64,000 bases of DNA from Pseudo-nitzschia pungens (Eukaryota; Bacillariophyta; Bacillariophyceae; Bacillariales; Bacillariaceae): NCBI GenBank assembly GCA_037355855.1, contig CM074763.1:3410001-3474000 (forward strand), given 5' to 3'. The stretch's first letter is position 1. Every line of letters begins with the position of its first letter. This document shows positions 1 to 10,489 of this stretch, one piece after another. Both the position numbers and the translations under genes were made by a program. A model generated the notes under the pieces. That model was given only the letters and a program-made list of their open reading frames with translations. It did no database searches and had not been told where the DNA came from.

Positions 1-59
1 TGTTTGCATCACCTTGCGTTGCACAACCTATACGTTCAAGGTTATTGCGCGGTTTGGGT

Positions 60-640
60 CGCGCCAGGGGGTTGCGAAAATCAGACTCTGTGGTTGTGAA
101 ACGCAGACTCCGTGGTTGTGAAACGCAACCTCTTACTATTCTGAAATACTTCCTATGTGGTTGCGAAAATCAGACTCCGTGGTTGTGAAACGCAGACTCC
201 GTGGTTGCGAAACGCAGACTTCGTGGTTGCGAAAATCAGACTCCGTGGTTGTGAAACGCAGACTCCGTGGTTGCGAAAATCAGACTCCGTGGTTGTGAAA
301 CGCAGACTCCGTGGTTGCGAAACGCAGACTTCGTGGTTGTGAAACGCAGACTCCGTGGTTGCGAAACGCAGACTCCGTGGTTGTGAAACGCAACCTCTTA
401 CTATTCTGAAATACTTCCTATGTGGTTGCGAAAATCAGACTCTGTGGTTGTGAAACGCAACCTCTTACTATTCTGAATTACTTCCTATGTGGTTGCGAAA
501 ATCAGACTCTGTGGTTGTGAAACGCAACCTCTTACTATTCTGAAATACTTCCTATGTGGTTGCGAAAATCAGACTCTGTGGTTGTGAAACGCAACCTCTT
601 ACTATTCTGAAACAATCATTCGTATGGTTGCGAAAATCCA
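60..640. repeat. 22-bp minisatellite with 67-bp higher-order units
   Basis: Tandem copies of a unit of about 22 bp, alternating GTGGTTGCGAAAATCAGACT and GTGGTTGTGAAACGCAGACT. From about 390 to 620 the array shifts to a longer unit that contains CAACCTCTTACTATTCTGAA. That unit starts at 390, 457, 524 and 591, a 67-bp period, with one earlier copy at 125. The open frames through it are by-products of the periodicity and are not called as genes. Confidence 0.9.
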
Positions 641-689
641 TGTCACACTATCCCAAACGAGTTATACCCCGTTTTGAAAATCATAACTC

Positions 690-2495
690 GCCTCCACAAT
701 TACAATTCCCCAGTTCAGTCACCGTCGGATTGTATTTCAGTTCCTGTTGTATCGTATTGCAGTTCCCGTCACATCGTATTCTTCCCTACCTGGAGCAAGG
801 AGGCAATCAAATGCATGGTTAGAAGTGAACTCCGTGATCGATACCCCCGTCCAATCTTGATGCAGTTCACTCACCGTCGGATTGTAGTTCAGTTGCCGTT
901 GCATCGTATTCCAGTTCCCGTCACATCGTATTTCAGCAGTTGCGTTCAGTGTATTCATCCCTACCAGGAGCAAGCAGGCAATTAAATGCATGGTTAGAAG
1001 TGAACTCCATGATCGATACCCCCAAGAATCTTGATGCAGTTCACTCACCGTCGCATTGTATTTCAGTTGCCGTTGCATCGTATCGCAGTTCCTGTCACAT
1101 CGTATTTCAGCAGTTGCGTTCAGTGTATTCATCCCTACCAGGAGCAAGCAGCAGGCAATTAAATGCATGGTTAGAAGTGAACTCCATGATCGATTCCCCC
1201 GTTCTTGATGCAGTTCACTCACCGTCGGATTGTAGTTCAGTTCCCGTCACATGATCGTATTTCAGTTGCGTTCAGTGTATTCTTCCCTACCAGGAGCAAG
1301 CAGGCAATTAAATGCATGGTTAGAAGTGAACTCCATGATCGATACCCCCGGCCAATCTTGATGCAGTTCACTCACCGTCGGATTGTATTTCAGTTCCCGT
1401 CGTATCGTATTCCAGTTCCCGTCCAATCGTATTCAGTTCCTGTTGCATCGTATTTCAGTTGCGTTCAGTATGTTCTTCCCTACCAGGAGCAAGCAGGCAA
1501 TTAAATGCATGGTTAGAAGTGAACTCCATGATCGATACCCCCAAGAATCTTGATGCAGTTCACTCACCGTCGGATTGTATTTCAGTTGCCGTTGCATCGT
1601 ATTCCAGTTCCCGTCACATCGTATTTCAGCAGTTGCGTTCAGTGTATTCATCCCTACCAGGAGCAAGCAGGCAATTAAATGCATGGTTAGAAGTGAACTC
1701 CATGATCGATACCCCCGGCCAATCTTGATGCAGTTCACTCACCGTCGGATTGTATTTCAGTTCCCGTCGTATCGTATTCCAGTTCCCGTCCAATCGTATT
1801 CAGTTCCTGTTGCATCGTATTTCAGTTGCGTTCAGTATGTTCTTCCCTACCAGGAGCAAGCAGGCAATTAAATGCATGGTTAGAAGTGAACTCCATGATC
1901 GATACCCCCAAGAATCTTGATGCAGTTCACTCACCGTCGGATTGTATTTCAGTTGCCGTTGCATCGTATTCCAGTTCCCGTCACATCGTATTTCAGCAGT
2001 TGCGTTCAGTGTATTCTTCCCTACCAGGAGCAAGCAGGCAATTAAATGCATGGTTAGAAGTGAACTCCATGATCGATACCCCCGGCCAATCTTGATGCAG
2101 TTCACTCACCGTCGGATTGTAGTTCAGTTCCCGTCACATGATCGTATTTCAGTTGCGTTCAGTGTATTCTGCCTTCCCTACCAGGAGCAAGCAGGCAATT
2201 AAATGCATGGTTAGAAGTGAACTCCATGATCGATACCCCCGGCCAATCTTGATGCAGTTCACTCGCCGTCGGATTGTATTTCAGTTCCCATTGTATTGTT
2301 TGTTGTATCGTCCGTCGTATCGTCCGTCGTATCGTATTTCAGTTCCCGTCATATCGTATTTCAGTTGCGTTCTGTGTATTCTTCCCTATGAGGAGCAAGC
2401 AGGTAATTAAATGCATGGTTAGAAGTGAACTCCATGATCGATACCCCCGTCCAATCTTGATGCAGTTCACTCACCGTCGGGTTGTATTTCAGTAA
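690..2495. repeat. 175/193-bp satellite array with 367-bp higher-order period
   Basis: The anchor ATGCATGGTTAGAAGTGAAC recurs at about 811, 986, 1163, 1312, 1505, 1679, 1872, 2045, 2203 and 2411. Spacings are 149-208 bp, mostly about 174 and 193. Between 1312 and 2100 the pattern repeats as a 193+174 dimer, nearly identical at a 367-bp shift. Within each monomer there is a shorter degenerate unit containing CGTATTTCAGTTCCCGT. Open frames on both strands simply follow the array. Confidence 0.92.
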
Positions 2496-2804
2496 TTTTT
2501 TGAAGTTTGGCACACACATTTTATGTGCAGTTTTTGCTTGCTTTTTTACTCATATGTGGTGTGTTTGCAGCATTTTCAGTCCGCGCCATAATTTTTGACT
2601 AATTACGCAAGGTTAATTACTGCCAAGAATATTACGTAAGGTTAATTACTGCTAACAATACTCCAAAACCTGGTGCACCCCGACAAGGAAAAAGGACAAA
2701 GGACAGACACTGGTCAAAAAGCAGCGGAAAAAGGACAGACATCCGTTCGCAAATCAGCAAAAAGACACTAAAAAATACACTAAAAGTAACTACTAAACTA
2801 TAAA
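2496..2804. other. Intergenic spacer between two satellite arrays
   Basis: No gene is visible. There are small internal duplications, for example ACGCAAGGTTAATTACTG near 2605 and a near copy at 2635, and AAAAGGACAGACA-type copies near 2700-2740. Otherwise the stretch appears unique in this window. Confidence 0.6.
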
Positions 2805-3690
2805 ATGAGTTATGTAAATCAATACATGGAATATTTCCACCATTCCAGTGTTAATAGTCCTCACCCTATGTATGCTTGGGACTATGAAAAAAGTCTGAGT
2901 GAGAAACACCCAATACTTTGGATGTCACATCTATTTAATGCACATTTCCTCCAGTACTGGCACATTTCACTAGAAAATGGACAAAATGACCTATCTAAAT
3001 TCAGAAATGGATTATTTCCACCATTCCAGCGTCAATAGTCCTCACCCTATGTATGCTTGGGGCTATGAAAAAAGTCTGAGTGAGAAACACCCAATACTTT
3101 GGATGTCACATCTATGTAATGCACATTTCCTCCAGTACTGGCACATTTCACTAGAAAATATACAAAATGACCTATGTAAATTCAGAAATGGAATATTTCC
3201 ACCATTCCAGCGTCAATAGTCCTCATCCTATGTATGCTTGGGACTATGAAAAAAGTCTGAGTGAGCAAGACCCAATACTTTGGATGTCACATCTATTTAA
3301 TGCACATTTCCTCCAGTAGTGGCATATTTCACTAGAAAACAGACAAAATGACCTATGTAAATTCAGAAATGGATTATTTCCACCATTCCAGTGTCAAGAG
3401 TTCTCACCCTATGTATGCTTGGGACTATGAAAAAAGTCTGAGTGAGAAACACCCAATACTTTGGATGTCACATCTATTTAATGCACATTTCCTCCAGTAG
3501 TGGCATATTTCACTAGAAAACAGACCCAAAGTGACCTATGTAAATTCAGAAATGGAATATTTCCACCATTCCAGCGTCAATAGTCCTCATCCTATGTATG
3601 CTTGGGACTATGAAAAAAGTCTGAGTAAGAATTACTTGATACTTTGGATGTCACATCTATTTGATGTACTTTGGGATGGTACTGGATGGT
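2805..3690. repeat. 181-bp satellite, about 4.8 copies
   Basis: The marker TTTCCACCATTCCAG occurs at about 2834, 3015, 3196, 3377 and 3560, spacings 181, 181, 181 and 183. Units differ at a few percent of positions. The unit length is not a multiple of three and units carry different stops, so the short open frames are not genes. Confidence 0.93.
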
Positions 3691-3699
3691 ACTAGGGCC

Positions 3700-3856
3700 C
3701 TCCAATAGGATAGATATGTATCATAGTTACATACCTTAGCTCTTAAGAGATGAATACCATGTTAGAATATCTACAAGATTCTAACTGAACAGGATACTAA
3801 GCAGGATGCTAAGCAGGATGCTGGGCCCTTCTAGTAGAATTTGTACCAGATCTACA
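3700..3856. repeat. Left part of an interrupted array of about 145-bp units
   Basis: Contains AGGATGCTAAGCAGGATGCT, GGGCCC and TTGTACCAGATCTACA, the same elements as the array at 9715-10390. The gypsy insertion at 3857-9714 split this array. The sequence left of the element (ending ACCAGATCTACA) and right of it (CTACATACCCTA) rejoin into the unit seen elsewhere once one CTACA copy is removed. Confidence 0.8.
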
Positions 3857-4049
3857 TGCCATACCCCGGGTCTACTAGTGATTAGAACAGTAGTGATATG
3901 CAAATTGTGAGCTCTATTGGTTAGTCTATCTGTTGCAGTTCTAAGAGCTCTCCAGCGCAGTCGGCGATTCCGTCGACTCGCTAATTGTTTTTATCCTTAT
4001 TCTTAATCCAGTCCCGAGTGGACTCGTGACTGTCTTCCGGTGCACGGCA
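3857..4049 (-). repeat. 3' LTR of the gypsy element
   Basis: 193 bp, ending TGCACGGCA on the plus strand and beginning TGCCATACCCCGGG. It appears identical to 9522-9714. The CTACA target copy lies immediately outside. The pol stop is only 28 bp inside the LTR edge. Confidence 0.95.
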
Positions 4050-4077
4050 TACTCCTCCATGGTACTGTTGCGTTTGG

Positions 4078-7000
4078 TTACTCTTCCATTTTAGGGCTAT
4101 CCCTGCAATAATAGGGATGGATCCTTCTGATGTTAACCCGGTCGGTTACAAAGGGAGCAGTTTCAATAGTTACAGTTCCATTGTTATGGGCCTTGAGCAC
4201 CTTGTAAGGTCCTTGTCGTGGGAAGGATAGTTTCGGAATAATGCCCTTCCTCTCCAGGGTGACATAGTCTCCTTCCTTGTAGACATGGGGAATCCTCTTC
4301 TGATTCTCCCTGATATTACTCTTGTGGATACTCTTTTGTTTCCTTGCTTGGATTGCTTCCCAATCCACTGGGAAATTCACTGGCATGAACATATCCCTTC
4401 CGAACACCAGTTGTGCTGGGGAATATCCCAATGTTGTGTGGATGGCGCTTCTGATGGCATACGCCGCTTTGGTGGTGAATTCCTCAAAAGGATCCTTCTC
4501 GTGGAGATCCCTTTGTTCCAAGTTAAAGGACAGTAGGCAGTCCTTCAGAACCTGATGGATTCTTTCCAGCACTGAGTTGGATTGTGGGTTCCAAGCGCCA
4601 CTCGGTTTCCTTTTCATCCCCATGTTGTCACAGAGCTCTTGGAACTCTGCTTTGAACTCACTCCCGCCATCAAAGCCAATTTCCTTTGGGCGCGGATACC
4701 TTGCTAGCCAGGTACTGTCTAGCAAACGTTGAGTTTCTGCTGCATTTGGGGAGTCCTTCAGGTGAGCCAGTTCAAACCATCCGGTCACTGGGTCCACCAT
4801 GGTGAGGACATGGATGTGGTAGTCTTTACCATTTTTATTGTGGACAGTTGCAGGTCCCCAGAGGTCCACGTTGACTCTCTGCCATTTGGTAACCTCAGCT
4901 GCTTTTTCCGGTAGTAGTCCATACTTCTTCCGGCCACTCTTTTTGAACATCTGACACGTGTGGCAGTGTTTGCAGAGATCCTGGACGTCCTTCCTCAGAC
5001 CTTTCCAGGTGAACACTGAGCGTATGCTCTGTTCCATTCTCTTTTCTCCGGGATGGACCAGCATGCTGTGGTACCATTCCATAACTCTATCCTTGAGTTT
5101 TTCTGGGATCAGAATCTTCCCTTCCTTGTGGATTAGACTGTAACCTTCCACCATTTTGGTGGTCAGTCGATTGTCTTTTTCCAGAGCACTCATGATTCCG
5201 GTGTCCTTTTGCTGGTAGAACTGAATCATGTCCGGGGCAAGTGGGAATGCACTATTGCCCTGGAATTCCTCCGGTTCTTCTCCAAGTGGGAATAATAGTT
5301 GCCGGAGGTGCTCTTCCTCATCCGCGTAGGTGAGGGGCTTATTTGGTGGTAGCCATTCCACTGTATCTGCCGGATCATCCGTAATGTCCAGGCGAGACAG
5401 CGCGTCTGCTGCATCGTTGTCTTTGCCAGCCACATGCTTGACTACCGGGTGGAACTCCTCCATGAGGAGTCTCCACCGGACCATTCTCTGCGTCGGCATC
5501 TGCTGATACAGTAGATTGAGGTGATCCGTGTAGATAGTCACATCTTGTCCTCGTAGGATTCCTTCAAATGCTTTGAGTCCTTCCACTATTCCGAGGAGTT
5601 CCTTCTCTCCTACAGTGTAATTGAGCTGTGCTGAATTCAGTTTCCTCGTATAGAAACCAAGGGGTTTGCCATCTTGGCACACGGTGGCTCCCAGTTGCCT
5701 ATTGCTGGCGTCTGAGTAGAGATGAAATGGTTTTGTAAAGTCCGGGAATGCGAGTCTCGCTTCATCTGCGAGCATTCTCTTCGCCTCCATGAAAGCTTTC
5801 TGCTCTGCTGGACCCCAGTACCAGTTCATTTTGCCCTTTTTCCCTGCTAGCTTGTTCAGAGGGGCTAGGATGTGGGAGCGGCGCTTCCACATGTCCCGGT
5901 AGAAATTTACCATTCCAAGAAACATCTTGAGTTGCTTGGTGTTCTTGGGGGCTTCCAGACGCTTCATCGCTTCCAGCTTCTTTGGCTGGGGTTGGATGCC
6001 CTCTGTTGTTAGCAGAAATCCCAGATATTCCACTTCTTTCTGCATGAAGAAGGATTTTCTGAGGTTGGCGCGAAAGCCGGCGTCATCCAGTCGTTGTAGG
6101 ACTGTATCGATTTTGTGGAGATGATCCTGTTCGGATTCGCCTTCCCTCTGGATGATTAGGATATCATCAATATAGACCAAGACATAGTCCAGATCCCCTA
6201 GGAGGTTCATCATGACTGATTGGAAGATGTCGGGCGCACATGCGATACCCATTGCCAGTCTTTTGTAGGCATACTTTCCCCATGGGAGAATGGTAGAGCA
6301 AATCTTTTGGCTTTCCTTGCAGATGGGAATTGTATAGTAGCCTTGGGATAAGTCTAGCGCCGTAGCTGATTTGAACTTTTGGAGTCTTTGGATTGTTTCC
6401 CCTATCCTTGGTAGTGGAAACGGTTTCCTCTGAATGGCGGCATTCATCTTCCGGAAGTCCGTTAGAACGCGAATGTCCCCTGTCTTTTTGGGTTGGCAAA
6501 AAGTAGGGGATGCCCATGGAGAGTCATCATCGTGGGGGAGTTTTTCCAGAACTCCAATGTCACAGAGCCTGTTGATTTCCTTCCGGAGGGCTTGTTCAAA
6601 GGCATGGGGTACAGAATAGTACCTCTGCCGGACCGGTTTGACCCCTGGTTGGAGCTCAATGGACACCGGTTCTATGTTTTTGAGAAGACCCAATCCTCCT
6701 CCAAAGAGTGTTGGGAATTTCTTTAGCGTTTTCTTCAAGGCGGCCTTGGACGCGTCCGTAATCTCCAGGTCATTGACCATAGCGTCTATATCGACTTTGG
6801 AGTAGTCTGCATCCAGAATTTTGGCTTGCCTTTCTTCCTCCTGCTGGAGGATTGGACTCTGTGTGTTGGCAAAGAATACTGCCTCGCATTTGTCCGGGTC
6901 AGCGAGCTCCCCCATTCCCTTCATGGGGATGGAGTCACCCTGCCATTCAATTGTCCGGGAACTGTATTTTATGTCCAGTCCCAGTTGTGCCATTAGGTCG

Positions 7001-7347
7001 GATCCTATGATCATGTCATAGGGCACTTCCTCATGGTGGTGATATTCATCCACTTGGAAGGTCCATTTGATGGTCTTGGAGTTTGAAAATTCTATCAGCC
7101 TTAGTCCCACTGAAGCCGCAGACTTGGTTCTGAACTTGCCCCCGTAGGTATTGTAGGTGACAGATCTTTGGTCTCGGTTCGTTAGTTGACTTCGGTCGAC
7201 AAAGTGCCTTAGTATGATGGATTTGGAGCACCCAGAGTCTAATAGGCCCCGGAGCATCCTTCCCCTTCCCTTGTGGTCCAATACCTCCACACAGACGTCC
7301 GCAAACCGATTGATTATGCGGGGTCCAGTGTGGATGGTATCAACCAT
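4078..7347 (-). CDS. Ty3/gypsy Pol: protease, reverse transcriptase, RNase H, integrase
   Basis: A 1,089-residue polyprotein in the normal gypsy order. An aspartic protease site LLDSGCSKS lies near residue 37. The reverse transcriptase has the YIDD box near 390, and the RNase H motif YSDASN lies near 544. The integrase has an HHCC zinc region (HPGEKRM... CKHCHTC, about 762-795) followed by the DDE residues in NVDLWGP (about 826), FDGGSEF (about 892) and NPQSNSVLER (about 922). No chromodomain is obvious at the C terminus. The frame begins at an ATG directly after the TGA of gag and in the same frame (TGA ATG), so Pol may arise by stop readthrough or by termination-reinitiation. The frame ends in TAA 28 bp from the 3' LTR. 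No internal damage is seen, so the protein may be active. Confidence 0.95.
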   Translation of the reverse strand: MVDTIHTGPRIINRFADVCVEVLDHKGRGRMLRGLLDSGCSKSIILRHFVDRSQLTNRDQRSVTYNTYGGKFRTKSAASVGLRLIEFSNSKTIKWTFQVDEYHHHEEVPYDMIIGSDLMAQLGLDIKYSSRTIEWQGDSIPMKGMGELADPDKCEAVFFANTQSPILQQEEERQAKILDADYSKVDIDAMVNDLEITDASKAALKKTLKKFPTLFGGGLGLLKNIEPVSIELQPGVKPVRQRYYSVPHAFEQALRKEINRLCDIGVLEKLPHDDDSPWASPTFCQPKKTGDIRVLTDFRKMNAAIQRKPFPLPRIGETIQRLQKFKSATALDLSQGYYTIPICKESQKICSTILPWGKYAYKRLAMGIACAPDIFQSVMMNLLGDLDYVLVYIDDILIIQREGESEQDHLHKIDTVLQRLDDAGFRANLRKSFFMQKEVEYLGFLLTTEGIQPQPKKLEAMKRLEAPKNTKQLKMFLGMVNFYRDMWKRRSHILAPLNKLAGKKGKMNWYWGPAEQKAFMEAKRMLADEARLAFPDFTKPFHLYSDASNRQLGATVCQDGKPLGFYTRKLNSAQLNYTVGEKELLGIVEGLKAFEGILRGQDVTIYTDHLNLLYQQMPTQRMVRWRLLMEEFHPVVKHVAGKDNDAADALSRLDITDDPADTVEWLPPNKPLTYADEEEHLRQLLFPLGEEPEEFQGNSAFPLAPDMIQFYQQKDTGIMSALEKDNRLTTKMVEGYSLIHKEGKILIPEKLKDRVMEWYHSMLVHPGEKRMEQSIRSVFTWKGLRKDVQDLCKHCHTCQMFKKSGRKKYGLLPEKAAEVTKWQRVNVDLWGPATVHNKNGKDYHIHVLTMVDPVTGWFELAHLKDSPNAAETQRLLDSTWLARYPRPKEIGFDGGSEFKAEFQELCDNMGMKRKPSGAWNPQSNSVLERIHQVLKDCLLSFNLEQRDLHEKDPFEEFTTKAAYAIRSAIHTTLGYSPAQLVFGRDMFMPVNFPVDWEAIQARKQKSIHKSNIRENQKRIPHVYKEGDYVTLERKGIIPKLSFPRQGPYKVLKAHNNGTVTIETAPFVTDRVNIRRIHPYYCRDSPKMEE

Positions 7348-8781
7348 TCAGTTGTGGGATCCTTTCTTTTTGAAGGTTTTTCTGTACTTTCTTCTGTACT
7401 CTTTGAGTTCCCGATCAGAGATGTCGATCTCGTCATCGGAGACTTCGTGGTCGGCTTGGGCCGTGGCCAGTACATAGGAGTACTCGTGATTTGATAAGTT
7501 CCTTCCCCAGTGGGGTTTGGAGTACTGCTCGTTGTCTGAGTCTTCCTTTGCTACAAAATGCTCCTTGAGCAAGTTGAGCGTCTCCCGGTCGAACTTTCCC
7601 TTCTTGGGGGGTCCGCCGGTTAGTTTCCAGCATTTGCCGGCGTGGACCTTGCCACAGGTCTTGCATAGCTGTTTGTTGCTGTTGTCCGCAGGGCGCTTCT
7701 TTTTGCCAGGGGATTTCCCGTGGTGGGTTCCTCCCCCAGATGCGGCCTTGGGGGTCTTCTTGGCGACGCCGGTCTGCTTTTCGAGATCGGTGAGGCGTTG
7801 GTGCATTAGTGCTTCCTTTCGGATGGTGATTTCCAGATTTTCGAGCTTGTCGATAGTGGTGTTAAAGGAGTGGGTGTAGAGGTCCCAACTAATGTGTTCC
7901 AGTTTCTCGCGTTGGGAGTGGGTCATATTGGAATCTAATATTTCCTTCAGTTCTCCTTGGGTGAAACTTCTTGGTGTTTCCATTTGGTCACTGCCACATT
8001 CCCAGAGGCATTCGGGGAGGTAGCTTTGGAGCTCGGCCATTCTGTTGGCCCAGGCTCTGATGCCATGTTTGAGGTCGACGCGCATGCCTCGCATGAATCG
8101 TCGAAGGATGATGTACGAGCGTCTGCCGTTTTGGTCATTGCCAAAGATTTTGAGCTTGAGGGCATGCATGCACTCCTCCAAGACATCCTTCCGGTACTCC
8201 TGGGATTGGTAGTACTGGGTGAGGGCGCTTGCGACCTTTTTCTTTGGGATGGGGGACTCGAGGTTGTTGTCGGTCTCCGATTCTTTGTCCGATCTCGCCG
8301 TGGCTGTGTCGGTTTTGTCGGCGTTTGGAGATTTCTCCTTTGCCTTTTCCTTGGTGGCTCCCGTGGGAGTTGCGTCTTGTCCCATCGATAATAGGATGTT
8401 TGCCTGGTCTCGTTGTTCGATTTCCTGGATCTTTCTCTGTACTCGTTTGGTACTGTGGATCTTGTGGTTCGGTTCTGCCAAGTAGGTCCGCTGGAGTGTT
8501 CGTTGGACAAGTCCGAGAGCCTCGGTAGTGAGGATTCTTTGTAGAACCTCCAGTTTCTGGTCTCCGTGGAGTTTGTCATTGCCAGCAATTTTCTGGTCAA
8601 AGTCTCTTTTCCAGATGAGGAAGAGTTCTGGTCTTTCAGTACCATTGAGAACTTTCAGGTAGTCACTGAATGCGATTCCACCCTGTTCACTGTCTACATT
8701 CATCTTTACGGTGGTGGCGTCTTCTGGCCAATCCTCCCGAACGATGTTAAAGGGCTTCAGTTTGGTTCCTTTAGCCGCCAT
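7348..8781 (-). CDS. Ty3/gypsy Gag-like capsid/nucleocapsid protein
   Basis: A 477-residue protein immediately upstream of Pol. The middle is helix-rich and matches the expected position of a capsid. Near residue 374 there is a short Cys/His knuckle CKTCGKVHAGKC (CX2CX3HX3C, shorter than the classical CX2CX4HX4C), preceded by a basic stretch GKSPGKKKRP. This suggests an RNA-binding nucleocapsid. The start ATG at 8781 follows the 740-bp leader. The TGA stop is followed at once by the ATG of pol in the same frame. The assignment as Gag rests on position and the knuckle, because Gag sequence is poorly conserved. Confidence 0.85.
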   Translation of the reverse strand: MAAKGTKLKPFNIVREDWPEDATTVKMNVDSEQGGIAFSDYLKVLNGTERPELFLIWKRDFDQKIAGNDKLHGDQKLEVLQRILTTEALGLVQRTLQRTYLAEPNHKIHSTKRVQRKIQEIEQRDQANILLSMGQDATPTGATKEKAKEKSPNADKTDTATARSDKESETDNNLESPIPKKKVASALTQYYQSQEYRKDVLEECMHALKLKIFGNDQNGRRSYIILRRFMRGMRVDLKHGIRAWANRMAELQSYLPECLWECGSDQMETPRSFTQGELKEILDSNMTHSQREKLEHISWDLYTHSFNTTIDKLENLEITIRKEALMHQRLTDLEKQTGVAKKTPKAASGGGTHHGKSPGKKKRPADNSNKQLCKTCGKVHAGKCWKLTGGPPKKGKFDRETLNLLKEHFVAKEDSDNEQYSKPHWGRNLSNHEYSYVLATAQADHEVSDDEIDISDRELKEYRRKYRKTFKKKGSHN

Positions 8782-9521
8782 GGTTAATCAGTTTTTATTT
8801 TAGTTTAGTTTAGTTACAGTATTTCTGTTATTTTTGCTGTTTGTGTTGCGACTGAGCAAAAAGTGATTGCTCAGGTCCTCCAGTTTGTTCGCTGGGTTTC
8901 CACTGCTCTCGTGATAACTCGTGTTGTAACTGATTCTCCCCCTGGTTTTTCCAGAGGTGGGAGTTGTTTCTCTCTTTAGCTCACGGGAATCCTGTGGTTC
9001 CCCGGAGTTGTTTCTGTTTTTTATTTCGTGGGATTCGGTTCCCGTGGTTCTCCGGCGTTGCTTCTCTATTAAGTCGTCACCGGGCCGGTCCCACTTCCCG
9101 TTTCCCGTGGGATTAGTGGTGTTTAGGTATTTATTCTATACCTGTCCGGATATTTATATGTTCTGGTTTTGGTCGGCATACCCTTTTTGGTCTGTCCGTC
9201 CACTCGGTGTTGGTCCAACTAGTCCACTCACTGGATTATGTGTCTCTTTTTCGACACTCATTATTTTCGATTATTTCTTTGTTGTCGACCATGGTCCTGT
9301 TTAGGTACTCAGGTGTCTCTGTTGCTGCTGTTGCTCCCTTCTTTGGGCGCCAACAGTTGCTGGGGTCGGTCTTCCTTGTGCTGCAGACACTGGATATCCT
9401 TCTCCCTGTTTTTGCTTCTCTGCGCCTCCATTTTTGGCAGTCTTTCGGTCTCGTCGTCCTTTTTGATCGATCGGTACCTTTCTGCTCATGGTCATCAGCG
9501 CTCAGCTTGATTTTAAAATCA
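8782..9521 (-). other. Gypsy 5' leader between LTR and gag
   Basis: 740 bp with no convincing gene. The sequence next to the 5' LTR begins, on the minus strand, with the palindrome TGATTTTAAAATCA, not with a standard tRNA-complementary TGG motif. A TGGCGCCCAAAG motif resembling a tRNA-Lys primer site lies about 170 bp further in, starting at 9352 on the minus strand. That is too far from the LTR to be a normal primer-binding site. A 110-residue open frame starting in the LTR is probably fortuitous. Confidence 0.6.
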
Positions 9522-9714
9522 TGCCATACCCCGGGTCTACTAGTGATTAGAACAGTAGTGATATGCAAATTGTGAGCTCTATTGGTTAGTCTATCTGTTG
9601 CAGTTCTAAGAGCTCTCCAGCGCAGTCGGCGATTCCGTCGACTCGCTAATTGTTTTTATCCTTATTCTTAATCCAGTCCCGAGTGGACTCGTGACTGTCT
9701 TCCGGTGCACGGCA
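9522..9714 (-). repeat. 5' LTR of the gypsy element
   Basis: 193 bp, same sequence as 3857-4049, followed by the target copy CTACA at 9715. It should contain the element's promoter. No unambiguous TATA box was picked out. Confidence 0.95.
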
Positions 9715-10390
9715 CTACATACCCTATCACTTATCAGAGCAATATCATAAATATTCAGTGTGCTAACTTAAAAAGCGAACTGTGCTAGGGGGGGGGCTGA
9801 ACAGGATGCTAAGCAGGATGCTGGGCCCTTCTAGTACAATTTGTACTAGATTTACATACCCTATCACTTATCATCAATATTGGGAGATCTACAGGGGGTG
9901 CTAACTGAATAACCGAACTCTACTGTGCAAAGGGGGACACTTAACAGGATGCTGAGCATGATGCTGGGCCCTGTATGTAGAACTTGTACCAGATCTACAT
10001 ACCCTAGCTCTTAGCAGATCAATATTAGGAGATCTACAGGGGGTGCTAACTGACAAAGCGAACTGTACTGTGCTAAGGGGGACACTTAACAGGATGCTAC
10101 TAAGCAGGATGCTGGGCCTTCTATGTAGAGCTTGTACCAGATCTACATACCCTAGCTCTTATCAGAGCAATATTGGGAGATCTACAGGGGGTGCTAACTA
10201 ATTAACCGAACTCTACTGTGCTAAGGGGGACACTTAACAGGATGCTAAGCAAGATTCTGGGCCCTTGTAGTAGTACTATAATTTGTACCAGATCTACATA
10301 CCCCAGTTATTTGCTGATCAATATTGGAAGATCTACAGGAGGGGGTGCTAAACTGATTAACAGGGGTTCAAAGAAACAAACCAAAGGCTT
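9715..10390. repeat. Right part of the interrupted array of about 145-bp units
   Basis: CTACATACCCTA-type anchors occur at about 9715, 9852, 9995, 10142 and 10293, spacings about 137-151 bp. Each unit has GGGGGACACTTAACAGGATG, a GGGCC segment and a GTACCAGATCTACAT segment. It is the continuation of 3700-3856 beyond the inserted gypsy element. Confidence 0.85.
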
Positions 10391-10489
10391 GGATCAAATG
10401 ATTGTGGGGGTTTAGAACGCATCCAGTTACAAGGGAGGTGAACAACGCTTCGAGTTACAAAGGAGATATACAACGCTGCAGCCTACGCT

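Larger units (their letters stand above)
3857..9714 (-). mobile_element. Intact young Ty3/gypsy LTR retrotransposon (minus strand)
   Basis: The element is 5,858 bp, bounded by two 193-bp direct repeats (3857-4049 and 9522-9714) that I read as identical. Their ends are inverted TGCC...GGCA. A 5-bp target duplication CTACA lies at 3852-3856 and 9715-9719. Inside, on the minus strand, come a 740-bp leader, gag (8781-7348), pol (7347-4078), and a purine-rich GGAGGAG just before the 3' LTR, the likely polypurine tract. Identical LTRs mean recent insertion, because both are copied from one template. The insertion site is one unit of a local tandem array. A conventional tRNA primer site was not recognised next to the 5' LTR. 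Confidence 0.95.

Noticed and set aside
1..640. CRISPR-like array
   Set aside because: Repeats are directly tandem without unique spacers, and the genome is eukaryotic.
737..2495. Open frames on both strands in the satellite
   Set aside because: They repeat with the array period and have no start context or domain.
9335..9352. TGGCGCCCAAAG as a retroviral-type primer-binding site
   Set aside because: It lies about 170 bp inside the 5' LTR edge. The LTR length is fixed at 193 bp by the identical copies and the CTACA duplication.
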